Positions 35,708 through 45,316 of a stretch of DNA of 64,000 nucleotides are shown here, piece by piece. The notes beneath the pieces are model-generated. The model was not told the DNA's origin, did no database searches, and saw only the letters and a list, made by a program, of their open reading frames with translations. The translations under genes and the position numbers were made by a program. Origin of the DNA: Shimia sp. SK013 (lineage in GTDB: Bacteria > Pseudomonadota > Alphaproteobacteria > Rhodobacterales > Rhodobacteraceae); contig NZ_LAJH01000009.1 of assembly GCF_001292625.1 (NCBI RefSeq), positions 1 to 64,000 on the forward strand, written 5' to 3'. Positions within the stretch are counted from its first letter, which is position 1; each line of letters opens with the position of its first letter.

Positions 35708-38700
35708 GCACACGCCTCGCCACTGGCGGCCGTCTGTTGAACAAAGCCAAGCAGGTCACGTTCAGCTTTAACGGCAAGCAACTCACCGGATACGAGGGCG
35801 ACACGCTCGCCTCAGCTCTTTTGGCAAACGACCAGATGCTGATGGGCCGCTCGTTCAAATACCACCGCCCGCGTGGCGTTGTCGCCTCGGGCGCCGAAGA
35901 GCCAAACGCGTTGGTGAACCTTGGCGCTGGTGGCAAGTTTGAGCCCAACCAACGCGCCACCACAACCGAGCTTTACGACGGGCTGAGCGCCACCAGCCAG
36001 AACCACTGGCCTTCGCTGGAATTTGACGTTGGCGTGGTGAACAACTACGCCGCGCGCGCTTTGCCCGCGGGGTTTTACTACAAAACCTTCATGGCGCCCG
36101 CAGCGGCGTGGAAACACGTCTTTGAACCGATCGTGCGCCACTCCGCCGGTCTAGGCAAGGCGCCCAAAGATCGTGATGCGGACCGCTATGAGCATTACTA
36201 TGCCTTCTTTGACGTTGTGATCGTCGGCGGCGGTGTCGCTGGTCTGCAAGCTGCCAAAGCCGCAGGGCTGGCGGGTGCCACTGTTCTGCTGATGGAGCAA
36301 ACCGCGCATTGGGGTGGCCGCGCGCCCGTTGATGGTGGCGAGGTCGACGGTGTGAAGGTGGAGGATTTCATTGACGCCACCGTGACCGAGCTCGAAGCAA
36401 TGGACAACGTTACGCTCAGAAACCGCATGATGGGGGCAGGGGTCTATGACCACGGCTATCTCCTTGGTTATGAACGACTGACCGATCACGCGCCCGCTGT
36501 GGCTGGTCTGCGTCACCGCCTGTGGCGCATCCGTGCCAAGCAGATCGTGACCGCAACCGGCGCGATCGAGCGTCCGCTGTCGTTCGCGGGCAACGATATT
36601 CCCGGCGTCATGCTGGCCTCGGCCATGCGCGACTACATCGTGAATTTCGGCACGTCCTCTGGGGATCGTGTGGTTGTGGTTGCAAACAATGATGACGCCT
36701 ATCGCACGGCCTTTACCCTGAAAATTCACGGCCTCGACGTGCCCGTCATTCTGGATTCGCGTCCAAACGGTGGCGGCCCGCTGGCGGATGCCGCACGCGA
36801 GCAAGGCTTCCGCGTGGAAAATGGCAAAGCCATCGCCAAGGTCAAAGGCGGTAAACGCGTGACGGGTGTTGAGATCTGCAACCAAGCGGGCGAGGGCGCA
36901 GCGCTCGAAGAAATCGCCTGTGATGCTGTCGCCATGTCCGGCGGATGGTCCCCTGTGGTGCACCTCTGGTCCCATTGCGGCGGCAAGCTGATCTGGGACG
37001 AGAGCCAAGCGCATTTCCGTCCCGATCCAGACCGTTCCCCCACAAGCCACGATGGAAAGCCCTTTGTTGTGACTGCAGGCTCGGCAAGCGGCCCGTTAAA
37101 GCTCGATGACGTTCTTGTGGATGGTCAAAAAGCCGGCGAAGCCGCAGCCCAAGCTGCTGGGTTTTCTGTGTCCGCTGCTGAGGCCCCCAAAGGTGAGGTG
37201 CACGAAGAAGCACCCCTTGTGCCGTGCTGGTTGATGCCACAAGGCGCCGGACCAAAGCTGCGCATGAAGGCGTGGTTGGACTATCAGAACGACGTGAAGG
37301 TGTCTGACGTGCGCTTGGCCGCTCAGGAAGGCTATGAGTCCGTCGAACATACCAAACGTTACACCACTTTGGGTATGGCCACCGATCAGGGGAAATTGAG
37401 CAATATCAACGGTCTCGCCGTGCTTTCTGATGCGCTCGGTCAACCCATTCCGGCCACTGGCACCACCACGTTCCGCCCGCCATATACGCCAATCTCGATG
37501 GGCTCCATCGCCGGCGAGGCACGCGACGAGGTGTTCCAACCTCTGCGCCGCACGCCGATCCACGACTGGCACGAAGCCAACGGCGCGTTCTTTGAACCGG
37601 TCGGCCAATGGCGACGCCCGTATTGCTTCCCGCGTGGCAGCGAAAGCCACGCCGACGCGGTAACGCGCGAGATCAACCAGACCCGCAATTCCGTGGGCCT
37701 TCTGGATGCATCCACGCTTGGCAAGATCATCGTCAAAGGGCCGGACGCGGGAAAATTCCTCGACATGATGTACACCAACATGATGTCCACCCTGAAGCCG
37801 GGCAAATGTCGCTATGGATTGATGTGCAATGAGAACGGCTTCCTGATGGATGACGGCGTTGTGGCGCGTATCGATGAGGATACGTTCCTCTGCCATACCA
37901 CCACCGGCGGGGCCGAGCGCATCCACGGCTGGATGGAAGACTGGCTGCAATGTGAATGGTGGGATTGGCGGGTCTATACCGCAAATGTCACCGAGCAATA
38001 CGCGCAAATTGCCATCGTCGGCCCTAATGCTCGCAATCTGATCGAGAAACTCGGCGGCGACATGGATGTGTCCGAAGAGGCGCTGCCCTTTATGGCATGG
38101 AAAGACGGCAAGATCGGCGCGTTTGATGCGCGGGCCTATCGTATCTCTTTCTCGGGGGAGCTCAGCTATGAAATCGCTGTTCCGGCAAGTCAGGGCCGCG
38201 CCTTTTGGGATGTTGTCATGGAATTAGGCAAAGAGTTCGACATCATGCCATACGGCACCGAAGCATTGCACGTTATGCGGGCCGAAAAAGGCTTCATCAT
38301 GATTGGCGACGAAACCGACGGCACGGTGATCCCGCAGGATCTCAACATGCAGTGGGCGATTTCCAAAAAGAAAGAAGACTTCCTTGGCAAACGCGCGCAA
38401 CTGCGCGACCACATGGCCAGCACGGATCGCTGGAAACTGGCCGGTTTTGAAACGCTGGATGGGTCTGTTATTCCGGACGGGTCTTATATCGTCGCCAAGG
38501 GTAGCAACGCCAACAACCAACGCAACGTGCAGGGTCGTGTGACGTCGACCTATTATTCGCCAACATTGGACCGTGGCATCGCCATGGGGCTGGTGCATGG
38601 CGGTATGAACCGATTGGGCGACGTGGTGGAGTTCAACAAGGTGGACGGCAGTACCGTCGCGGCCCGCGTGGTTGATCCGGTGTTTTATGACAAAGACGGG

Positions 38701-38718
38701 GAGAAGCAAAATGTCTGA
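35704..38718 (+). CDS. soxA: Sarcosine oxidase alpha subunit
   Basis: The 1004-residue NAD-binding subunit. Domain order: an N-terminal Fer2-like domain (about 15-105, GDTLASALLANDQMLMGRSFKYHRPRG), a Rossmann NAD domain (DVVIVGGGVAGLQAAKAAGLAG), a pyridine-nucleotide reductase domain (about 280-480, ATGAIERPLSF) and a C-terminal folate-binding GCV_T domain (about 600-995; KGPDAGKFLDMMYTNMM, TGGAERIHGWMEDW) for tetrahydrofolate. The ATG at 35704 overlaps soxD; a start at 35683 lies within soxD and is rejected. It ends eight bases into soxG. Confidence 0.95.
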   Translation: MSTRLATGGRLLNKAKQVTFSFNGKQLTGYEGDTLASALLANDQMLMGRSFKYHRPRGVVASGAEEPNALVNLGAGGKFEPNQRATTTELYDGLSATSQNHWPSLEFDVGVVNNYAARALPAGFYYKTFMAPAAAWKHVFEPIVRHSAGLGKAPKDRDADRYEHYYAFFDVVIVGGGVAGLQAAKAAGLAGATVLLMEQTAHWGGRAPVDGGEVDGVKVEDFIDATVTELEAMDNVTLRNRMMGAGVYDHGYLLGYERLTDHAPAVAGLRHRLWRIRAKQIVTATGAIERPLSFAGNDIPGVMLASAMRDYIVNFGTSSGDRVVVVANNDDAYRTAFTLKIHGLDVPVILDSRPNGGGPLADAAREQGFRVENGKAIAKVKGGKRVTGVEICNQAGEGAALEEIACDAVAMSGGWSPVVHLWSHCGGKLIWDESQAHFRPDPDRSPTSHDGKPFVVTAGSASGPLKLDDVLVDGQKAGEAAAQAAGFSVSAAEAPKGEVHEEAPLVPCWLMPQGAGPKLRMKAWLDYQNDVKVSDVRLAAQEGYESVEHTKRYTTLGMATDQGKLSNINGLAVLSDALGQPIPATGTTTFRPPYTPISMGSIAGEARDEVFQPLRRTPIHDWHEANGAFFEPVGQWRRPYCFPRGSESHADAVTREINQTRNSVGLLDASTLGKIIVKGPDAGKFLDMMYTNMMSTLKPGKCRYGLMCNENGFLMDDGVVARIDEDTFLCHTTTGGAERIHGWMEDWLQCEWWDWRVYTANVTEQYAQIAIVGPNARNLIEKLGGDMDVSEEALPFMAWKDGKIGAFDARAYRISFSGELSYEIAVPASQGRAFWDVVMELGKEFDIMPYGTEALHVMRAEKGFIMIGDETDGTVIPQDLNMQWAISKKKEDFLGKRAQLRDHMASTDRWKLAGFETLDGSVIPDGSYIVAKGSNANNQRNVQGRVTSTYYSPTLDRGIAMGLVHGGMNRLGDVVEFNKVDGSTVAARVVDPVFYDKDGEKQNV

Positions 38719-39280
38719 GGCAGTGAGCGCTCTTTCTGGGGCCATATTCGAAGGTTTTGCGACAGTAACGGACACCGGCTTGCGCGGCATGATCACTGTG
38801 CGTGGCGATTTGGCGTCCAAGGACATGGGCGCCGCGATCAAAGCTGCGATCGATGCAGATGTTCCGGCGCAACGCAGAGTCACAGCTGGGAACGGGGGCA
38901 AAGTGGCTTGGATGTCACCGGACGAATTGCTGGTTGTGGTCGATTACGCCACCGTGCTTGATACCGTCGCCAAATTGAACGCCGCGCTTTCAGGCAGCCA
39001 CACACTTGTTTCAAACGTCTCAGACGCCCGTGCTGTGTTTGAAATCCGTGGCGCCGGATGCCGCGATGTACTGGCGAAATTGGCACCCGTTGACCTTTCG
39101 CAGGGCGTTTTCGCGGAGACCGAAATTCGCCGCACCCGTATTGCGCAGGTTCCCGCAGCCTTCTGGCAAACCGGCACCGAGTCTTTTGAGGTGATCTGTT
39201 TCCGGTCTGTGGCGCAATATGTGTTTGACGTCTTGCGGCTGTCGGCAACAAAAGGCGGCGAAATCCACCATTTGGGGTAA
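38711..39280 (+). CDS. soxG: Sarcosine oxidase gamma subunit
   Basis: The 189-residue GCV_T-like gamma subunit of sarcosine oxidase. The FEGFATVTDTGLRGMITVRGDL and MSPDELLVVVDYA segments plus DVSDAR-type SNVSDARAVFEIRG are typical. The ATG at 38711 lies eight bases before the soxA stop. It ends the sox operon. Confidence 0.9.
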   Translation: MSEAVSALSGAIFEGFATVTDTGLRGMITVRGDLASKDMGAAIKAAIDADVPAQRRVTAGNGGKVAWMSPDELLVVVDYATVLDTVAKLNAALSGSHTLVSNVSDARAVFEIRGAGCRDVLAKLAPVDLSQGVFAETEIRRTRIAQVPAAFWQTGTESFEVICFRSVAQYVFDVLRLSATKGGEIHHLG

Positions 39281-39568
39281 TTCTCCAACACAGTGGATGT
39301 CTGCTTCGGCGCAAGTGGCCGACGTGGGTCAGTTATTCCATAGTTTTTTGACATTTAGCCTTGACGCTTATTGGCGTCGAGCCACAAATAGCGGTCATAA
39401 GAGGAATATTTCTGGTATTCGAGATTCTATTTTTGCGATAGTTAATTCGATATTTCCTGTGACCAAATGGGATGCGCTTGGGGTCGGCGCTTTGAGGGGA
39501 AACTTTTTGCGACCTCGCCCGCGCCTGAATCCATGCATACCCCGCGAAAGACAAAACGGAAGACACCA

Positions 39569-40000
39569 ATGAAAAAACTTGCTTATGCTGCCACTCTCGC
39601 AACGGGCCTCGTGACCCTGGCCGGGCCTCTTTTGGCCGCGGAACAGGCGTTTGTCTGTGAATACAGCAGCCGTGGATATGGTGGCTGGGTCGGCGATGCG
39701 GCGCTGTTTATCTTTGATGAGGACAAAGGCACCGCCCAAGCTTATGACGGTTATATCAAAGAGATGCACGGCAAACCGATTGACGTGAAGATGAAGCGCG
39801 CCTCGACGAAACGGATGGAGTTCTATTGGGAACTTAAAGCAATCCCATCAAAGTTTCGAAGCGGCGACACCCGGCTTGTGGACGTGAGTTATCGCGGTTC
39901 GATCAACTTACAGACGATGCAGGGCACTTTGCGAGCGATGCCATCAATTGACGTCCTGAACAACACCAAAGCTTCCGGCAAATGCCGCCCTGCCAAGTAA
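39569..40000 (+). CDS. Small secreted protein, tandem paralogue 1
   Basis: A 143-residue protein of no recognised family. The ATG at 39569 opens a signal peptide cleaved near AGPLLAAEQ. The mature part has two conserved Cys (FVCEYSS near 31 and SGKC near 139), likely disulfide-bonded, and a core IFDEDKGTAQAYD ... GKPIDVKMKRASTKRMEFYW. It shares this layout with the next two genes, forming a tandem family. Function unknown. Confidence 0.78.
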   Translation: MKKLAYAATLATGLVTLAGPLLAAEQAFVCEYSSRGYGGWVGDAALFIFDEDKGTAQAYDGYIKEMHGKPIDVKMKRASTKRMEFYWELKAIPSKFRSGDTRLVDVSYRGSINLQTMQGTLRAMPSIDVLNNTKASGKCRPAK

Positions 40001-40081
40001 CCTGAACGGAACCTTATGGGTTTATCTCACGGCGCAGGTTGAATTGCCTGCGCCCACAATGCCCAATCGAAAGACGATCAA

Positions 40082-40513
40082 GTGACCAATACAAGATACG
40101 GCGCCGCAGCACTTGCGGCCATTTTCTTTTCTGCTGGATCTGCCTTTGCGGCACCCGTGGAATACCATTGCGACTACAAAGTTCACGGGCAGGGCGGTTT
40201 CCTTTCAAAAAAGGCGATTTTTTTCGTGGACGAAGCCAAAGGCACAGCAACGGCTTTTGACAACATGGTTTCAGCCATGCACAAAAAGCCGATCCCGGCA
40301 GTGCTGTCGCGTCCAACCAAGAAGCGGATGCAACTAGATTGGAAAATAGAGAACGTTCCAATTAGCACCAATTTTAAGGAAAACTTTGATGTGAGCATAA
40401 AGTACAAAGCGTCCATCAATGTCACCAACAACACGTCCCGGGTCAAAGCCCGAATAGATCGTGAACTCAGTAACAATCTCAGCGCATCAGGCAGTTGCAA
40501 GGTCAAAAAATGA
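40082..40513 (+). CDS. Small secreted protein, tandem paralogue 2
   Basis: A 143-residue paralogue of the preceding protein. GTG start with a signal peptide ending near GSAFAAPV. Conserved: EYHCDYKV, FFVDEAKGTATAFD, KKPIPAVLSRPTKKRMQLDW and SGSC at the end. The gene is separated by 81 bases from paralogue 1. The start is less certain because the GTG has only a weak ribosome site. Function unknown. Confidence 0.75.
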   Translation: MTNTRYGAAALAAIFFSAGSAFAAPVEYHCDYKVHGQGGFLSKKAIFFVDEAKGTATAFDNMVSAMHKKPIPAVLSRPTKKRMQLDWKIENVPISTNFKENFDVSIKYKASINVTNNTSRVKARIDRELSNNLSASGSCKVKK

Positions 40514-40621
40514 TCCGCGGGCAAGCCCGGATTTGGGATCAACTGGACGCTCCTGACTTGATTTAGTCATCCGGACAGGGCCTCATACCGTAGCATGTAA
40601 AACCTACGAAAGGGCGTTTCC

Positions 40622-41041
40622 ATGAAGTCTTTCATCCTGGCTTGTCTGGCCACAGTGCTTTGCGCCCCTTTGGCCGTCGCGCAGACCTTTGACTGCAGTT
40701 TCCCCCGTCAGGGGGCCAACGAATGGATCCGCAGCCGCATTGTTGTCAAAATTGATGGCGGCAACGTCACTGTCTTTGACAGCCTGATCAATCAGGAAAA
40801 AGGCGGTCCCATTCCTGCGACAGTGCAGACCAACACCGACAAACGCTTGACCCTGCGCTGGAAGCTCAAAGGCGTGAAAACCGATTTGGGCTACGGTCCA
40901 TCGCTGAATTATTCGCTGAGTTATTTCAAACAGCGAGACAAGGCGACCGCCAACCTGAACGCTCCGGGGATCGACATTTTGAATTATAATGGCACATCGC
41001 CTGAATATTTCAGTGCCCAAGGCAGCTGTGCCCGACGCTGA
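40622..41041 (+). CDS. Small secreted protein, tandem paralogue 3
   Basis: A 139-residue, more divergent paralogue. The signal peptide is MKSFILACLATVLCAPLAVA. The matching core is TFDCSFP, NVTVFDSLINQEKGGPIPAT, TDKRLTLRWKLKG and QGSC. The ATG has AAAGGGCG upstream. A 108-base gap separates it from paralogue 2, and sodB follows. Function unknown. Confidence 0.77.
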   Translation: MKSFILACLATVLCAPLAVAQTFDCSFPRQGANEWIRSRIVVKIDGGNVTVFDSLINQEKGGPIPATVQTNTDKRLTLRWKLKGVKTDLGYGPSLNYSLSYFKQRDKATANLNAPGIDILNYNGTSPEYFSAQGSCARR

Positions 41042-41148
41042 ATCGGGCTTAAAACGCACCCTCTGTCACCGCTTTGGACTTGACCTCCCCCCAAAATCCC
41101 CCGCATCTGGGGGCAGACAAAATTCGCGCAACAGAAGAGGATGCTGCA

Positions 41149-41748
41149 ATGGCTTTTCAACTCCCTGATCTTCCCTATGCCCACGACGCTCTGGCTGACA
41201 AAGGCATGTCCGCCGAGACGCTGGAATTCCACCACGATCTGCACCACAACGCCTATGTGACCAACGGCAACGCCGCGATCGCCGGCACCGAGTGGGACGG
41301 CAAGACGCTGGAAGAAATCATCGTTGGTACCTATGACGCCAAATCCGTTGCGCAGAACGGTATCTTCAACAACATCTCCCAGCTGTGGAACCACAACCAG
41401 TTCTGGGAAATGATGGGCCCGGGCGCAAACGCCATGCCATCTGAGCTGGAAAAAGCTCTGGTTGAATCCTTCGGCTCGGTTGACGATTTCAAAAAGCAGT
41501 TCTCCGCCGCAGGCGCAGGTCAGTTCGGCTCCGGCTGGTGCTGGCTCGTGAAAAACGCTGACGGCTCGCTGGCTGTGACCAAGACCGAAAACGGCGTGAA
41601 CCCGCTGTGCTTCAACCAGACTGCACTGCTTGGCTGTGATGTTTGGGAACACTCCTACTACATCGACTTCCGCAACAAGCGCCCTGTCTACCTGTCCAAC
41701 TTCCTGGACAACCTGGTGAACTGGGAAAACGTCGCTTCGCGCATGTAA
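41149..41748 (+). CDS. sodB: Fe/Mn superoxide dismutase
   Basis: Removes superoxide in the cytoplasm; 199 residues, normal for the family. Metal ligands: the His in TLEFHHDLHHNAYV, the His of LWNHNQFWEMM, and the Asp and His of CDVWEHSYYIDFRN. The Gly/Gln pattern (GAGQFGSGWCWLV) resembles iron enzymes, but the metal cannot be proven from sequence. The ATG at 41149 follows AGAGGATGCTGCA; a longer start at 41074 adds unconserved residues. Confidence 0.93.
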   Translation: MAFQLPDLPYAHDALADKGMSAETLEFHHDLHHNAYVTNGNAAIAGTEWDGKTLEEIIVGTYDAKSVAQNGIFNNISQLWNHNQFWEMMGPGANAMPSELEKALVESFGSVDDFKKQFSAAGAGQFGSGWCWLVKNADGSLAVTKTENGVNPLCFNQTALLGCDVWEHSYYIDFRNKRPVYLSNFLDNLVNWENVASRM

Positions 41749-41773
41749 GCTTTTGAAAAAAGGTTAAGAATTG

Positions 41774-41806
41774 TCCCCGGTCTGTGCTTTGGGCCGGGGA
41801 TTTTTT
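41774..41806 (+). terminator. Rho-independent terminator after sodB
   Basis: An inverted repeat TCCCCGGTC / GGCCGGGGA (one G-U pair) with a nine-base loop followed by TTTTTT. It lies 25 bases after the sodB stop. Confidence 0.9.
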
Positions 41807-41880
41807 ATGCGCGTTAAGTACTCTTGAGTTGATCGAAGATTCATGTACTCTCCCCAAGGTTACTTTGGGGGAAATATTTT

Positions 41881-42861
41881 ATGAAGTTATTGAAACTGGC
41901 TTTAGTGCCGGCGTTTATTGCGCTGTCCAACTGCGAAGTTGTGGAGCATGAAACATACTCAGTAGGGGGATATGCCGCGCACGTCGCGGATAGATATCAA
42001 AAAGCTGTTACTTTTCATCAACACGCCGACCGGTACCGTACCGTCTATTCTTTTGTATCGGCTGTGGCGCTTAGCTCGGCCTATGACAAGGACTCTGCGG
42101 TTGAAACCGCCGAAGACGTGCTAAAAGCGCATGAGGCGCTGATCAATCTCGAAAAGGCGCTGGACAATTGTGGTTTTGCCACCGCCACGGACTTGCAGAA
42201 TTGCACGGGTATCTCCACGAGCAATGTCAATGGCTCCAGCCTGAGCTTTGAGACCTTGTCCATCAAGGTTCAGCGGGAATTGGGCGATGTGGTCGCGCGA
42301 ACAGGGCGCAACCTTGGCGCCCGTTTGGAGATCAACAAGTTTGATGTGACCTCGGCTTATGCGGTCGGCACTTGGTTGCTTGATTTGAAATCCAACCTTC
42401 CCGCCGTGCGCAATTCTCTGGCGGCGTACCGCGATATGTCACATCTTTTTGCCCGCAGTGTCGGGGCGGCTTGTGCCAAGTTGAAGGATCCTGATGAGCC
42501 CGCACAGATCACCTCACAGGCGGCAAATGACGATGTTTCGCCTGCGCCATTGCCCGTGCAAAACAAATCCAAAGAACGGGGGGAAAAGTGCAAAGCCTTG
42601 CTCGGGGATCTGAAAAAGCTTCATGTGTCCGGGGGCGCGCCAAGCACCACAGCGGCGGCTGACGATGTGAACTCCAAATGGTTGAAACATTTGCTTAATC
42701 TCAGCCGTGGGGCCGTCACTGAAAACATCGGCGACCCAACCTTCCGCTATTGGGAGTCCGGAAAGCGTTTGGCTGATATTTATATTAAAGGTCGCTGTGA
42801 TCAGGTTTTGACTAGCTTTGGAGGCAGTACCAGCGACAAAAAAAAATGCCCTGGTGTCTGA
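41881..42861 (+). CDS. Putative lipoprotein of unknown function
   Basis: A 326-residue exported protein. The N-terminus (MKLLKLALVPAFIALSNC) has a lipobox-like site with LSNC, unusual in having Asn before Cys18; if not lipidated, it is a Sec-secreted protein. The rest is largely helical, Ala/Leu/Lys-rich (about 45-110, 140-230), with several further Cys. No known domain was recognised. It has its own promoter region after the sodB terminator and converges on the LOG-family gene. Confidence 0.7.
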   Translation: MKLLKLALVPAFIALSNCEVVEHETYSVGGYAAHVADRYQKAVTFHQHADRYRTVYSFVSAVALSSAYDKDSAVETAEDVLKAHEALINLEKALDNCGFATATDLQNCTGISTSNVNGSSLSFETLSIKVQRELGDVVARTGRNLGARLEINKFDVTSAYAVGTWLLDLKSNLPAVRNSLAAYRDMSHLFARSVGAACAKLKDPDEPAQITSQAANDDVSPAPLPVQNKSKERGEKCKALLGDLKKLHVSGGAPSTTAAADDVNSKWLKHLLNLSRGAVTENIGDPTFRYWESGKRLADIYIKGRCDQVLTSFGGSTSDKKKCPGV

Positions 42862-42887
42862 CCACGGCTGATAAGTGAAGACAGGCG

Positions 42888-42911
42888 CGGCGAAGAGAAT
42901 TCTCTTCGCCG
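42888..42911. terminator. 24-bp perfect palindrome between convergent genes
   Basis: CGGCGAAGAGAATTCTCTTCGCCG lacks a loop, but its inner bases can open. It sits between the convergent lipoprotein and LOG genes, a position and form suggesting a bidirectional terminator, though neither arm is followed by a clear U-run. Confidence 0.6.
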
Positions 42912-42918
42912 TCTGAAC

Positions 42919-43470
42919 TTAGCCGAACGCCTGCGTCAGGCGCAATTCAAGCTCCGTCACCGTGTCCACCACCTGCACAAAGCCCTTGAGGCTTTCCTCT
43001 GCAAAACCTTGCTCAATGACGTGATTCAATAGCCCCACCAGCGGGTCCCAAAACCCGTTTACGTTCAACAATAGGATCGGTTTTTCGTGCAGTCCCAGCT
43101 GCCGCCAAGTCACGACCTCAAAAAACTCATCCAGCGACCCTGCGCCGCCCGGCAACACTACAATCGCGTCGCTGTTCATATACATGACCTTTTTGCGCTC
43201 GTGCATGTTCTCGGTGATGACGAAGCTGCTCAGATCACGCTTGCCGACCTCCCAGTCCAGCAAATGCGTTGGGATCACCCCAAAAGTCTCCGCCCCTGCC
43301 GCCTGCGCTGCGTTGGCCACAGCGCCCATCAACCCGACGTCACCCGCGCCATAAACCAGCCGCCAATCATGCGCCGCCAGCCGCGCGCCTAGCGCATCAG
43401 CCGCGTCCAAATAGGCCGGATCGGCCCCCGCACGTGAGCCACAAAAGACACAGACAGAACGCTTGGTCAT
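42919..43470 (-). CDS. LOG-family nucleotide phosphoribohydrolase
   Basis: A 183-residue Rossmann-like LOG (lonely guy)-type enzyme, probably cleaving N-glycosidic bonds of nucleoside monophosphates (cytokinin-activating type). It has the VCVFCGSRAGADPAYLDAAD start, GAGDVGLMGAVANAA and the family motif PGGAGSLDEFFEVVTWRQLGLHEKP. The ATG at 43470 follows TTGAGGAAAAT. It is divergent from the LysM gene. Confidence 0.9.
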   Translation of the reverse strand: MTKRSVCVFCGSRAGADPAYLDAADALGARLAAHDWRLVYGAGDVGLMGAVANAAQAAGAETFGVIPTHLLDWEVGKRDLSSFVITENMHERKKVMYMNSDAIVVLPGGAGSLDEFFEVVTWRQLGLHEKPILLLNVNGFWDPLVGLLNHVIEQGFAEESLKGFVQVVDTVTELELRLTQAFG

Positions 43471-43568
43471 GATTTTCCTCAATATGTTCAAACTCTTTTG
43501 ACCAGCATTACCCCTGTTGCTAATGTCGCTCAACCAAGATGAACGCCGAATTCGGGGGATGAGGGCGG

Positions 43569-45236
43569 ATGAGCAAGATCGCGACATTTATAAGCAGCAA
43601 CGCAGCATTGGTTGGCGGCGGTGTCGCTGCGACCGCGGTCGCTGTGGTTGCACTGGTGGCCTCCGGTGTGCTGACAGGCCCCGAAGAGGCGGCACCGGTT
43701 CCGCAAGACGCAACCGTAGCCGCGCCCAAAACCGCTGAAGCTTCGCCCCCGATTGCCGAAGTCGAAGAAGACACCGCTGAGCCTGCGGCAACGCCCGCGC
43801 CAGCGATGCAAGAAACGCCTCAAGAAGAGGTGGCCACATCCGAGCCCGAGGAGGAAGCGGCGGAGGTTGACCCTGTGCCGGAAGAGGTTGTTTCTGCGAC
43901 CCCGCCGGAACCGGCGCCCGAGCAGCCGAGTGTAGAACCGGTGATTTTGCCAGCTTTCGATCTTGTGCGCATTGCGCCAGATGGCGAAGGTCAGATCGCT
44001 GGCACCGCGGCGCCAAACGCACAAATTATTTTGCTTCTGGATGGTGTCGAAATTGCCAAGTCCGGAACAGACAACGCCGGAAAATTCTTTACCTTCATAT
44101 CATTAGGCCCCAACCCTCAACCAAGAGAACTCCTACTGGTTGAGCGGCGCGCCGATGGTGATTTAATGTCGGAAAGCTCCTTCCTTGTAGCCCCGATTGC
44201 CGCGCCAGTGGTTGTCGCTGAAGCGCCAAAACCTGAGGCGGAACCAAAGCCAGCCGAGCCTGTTGAGACCGCTGAGGCCGAACCCGTCGACGCCGCGCCA
44301 GTCACAACGGCCGCGCCAGTTACCCAAGCTCCCGCCGAAACCGCCTCGGATACAACCGTTGCTACTGCACAGGACGTTGTGCAAACCGCTGAAGAAGAAA
44401 CCGCAGAGGCGCCGCAATCAGAAACCCCGAAAGCGCCCGCTGTCTTGGTGTCTGATGCCGACGGTGTGCGGGTGGTACAACCTGCAACATCTTCTGATGA
44501 GGCTGAAGTCACATCGGCGGTGTCGATTGACGCCATCAGCTATTCTGACAACGGTGCTGTTATTGTCGCCGGTCGCGGTCTCGCCAAAAGCTTTGTGCGG
44601 CTTTATTTGAACAACGCGTCAATTGAAACCGCGCCCGTGGATGAGGCTGGACAGTGGCGCGCGGAGCTGCTGGAGATCGACGCCGGTCTTTACACGTTGC
44701 GCGCAGACGAGGTGGACGCATCCGGCAAGGTGCTCAGCCGCGTGGAAACACCTTTCAAACGTGAAACACCCAAGCGCGTGGCCGAAGCGCGGCAGTTGGC
44801 ACAGGCCGCTGATACGCCGCAATCAGAGCCAGCCACGCCGGCGGCCGAGCCCGCAGAACCCGCAGCCGATGCGGCGCAAGTGGCCGCAGCAGAACCGGCA
44901 CCGGTCGAACAAACCCAACCCGAAGTCGCGGCCGCCGTTGAAGCAGGCGCAGAAACAACCTCCGAGGCCGCCTCGCAACCTGTTGTTGAGTCTCAGCCCG
45001 AGGTCACACCAGAGCAGCCGGCTCCGGCGCCAACCACAGCATCGCAACCGGCCGTGACACCCAAAAAGCCTGCGGTTCAGATCATCACAGTCCAACCAGG
45101 CTCGTCATTGTGGGCCATTGCGCGCGAACGGTATGGCGAAGGTCCGATGTATGTACGTGTCTTTGAAGCCAACAAAGACAAGATCCGCGATCCCGATCTG
45201 ATTTACCCCGGACAGGTGTTCACCGTTCCAGAGTGA
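43569..45236 (+). CDS. LysM protein with long Pro/Ala/Glu-rich region
   Basis: A 555-residue protein. An N-terminal transmembrane anchor (ALVGGGVAATAVAVVALVASGVL, about 13-35) is followed by Ala/Pro/Glu-rich tracts, two Ig-like beta segments (about 135-205, ending LLLVERR; and about 315-395), a second low-complexity tract, and a C-terminal LysM domain (IITVQPGSSLWAIARERYG ... DLIYPGQVFTVPE) that binds peptidoglycan. It is probably an envelope-spanning cell-wall-binding protein. Exact role unknown. Confidence 0.83.
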   Translation: MSKIATFISSNAALVGGGVAATAVAVVALVASGVLTGPEEAAPVPQDATVAAPKTAEASPPIAEVEEDTAEPAATPAPAMQETPQEEVATSEPEEEAAEVDPVPEEVVSATPPEPAPEQPSVEPVILPAFDLVRIAPDGEGQIAGTAAPNAQIILLLDGVEIAKSGTDNAGKFFTFISLGPNPQPRELLLVERRADGDLMSESSFLVAPIAAPVVVAEAPKPEAEPKPAEPVETAEAEPVDAAPVTTAAPVTQAPAETASDTTVATAQDVVQTAEEETAEAPQSETPKAPAVLVSDADGVRVVQPATSSDEAEVTSAVSIDAISYSDNGAVIVAGRGLAKSFVRLYLNNASIETAPVDEAGQWRAELLEIDAGLYTLRADEVDASGKVLSRVETPFKRETPKRVAEARQLAQAADTPQSEPATPAAEPAEPAADAAQVAAAEPAPVEQTQPEVAAAVEAGAETTSEAASQPVVESQPEVTPEQPAPAPTTASQPAVTPKKPAVQIITVQPGSSLWAIARERYGEGPMYVRVFEANKDKIRDPDLIYPGQVFTVPE

Positions 45237-45316
45237 TCTGTGCGTCTGCACGGGTGGTATTCCGATGAGCCGGGCAGTAACGTCGTCCGGCTCATTTATT
45301 TTGCAAGGCAGGCAGC

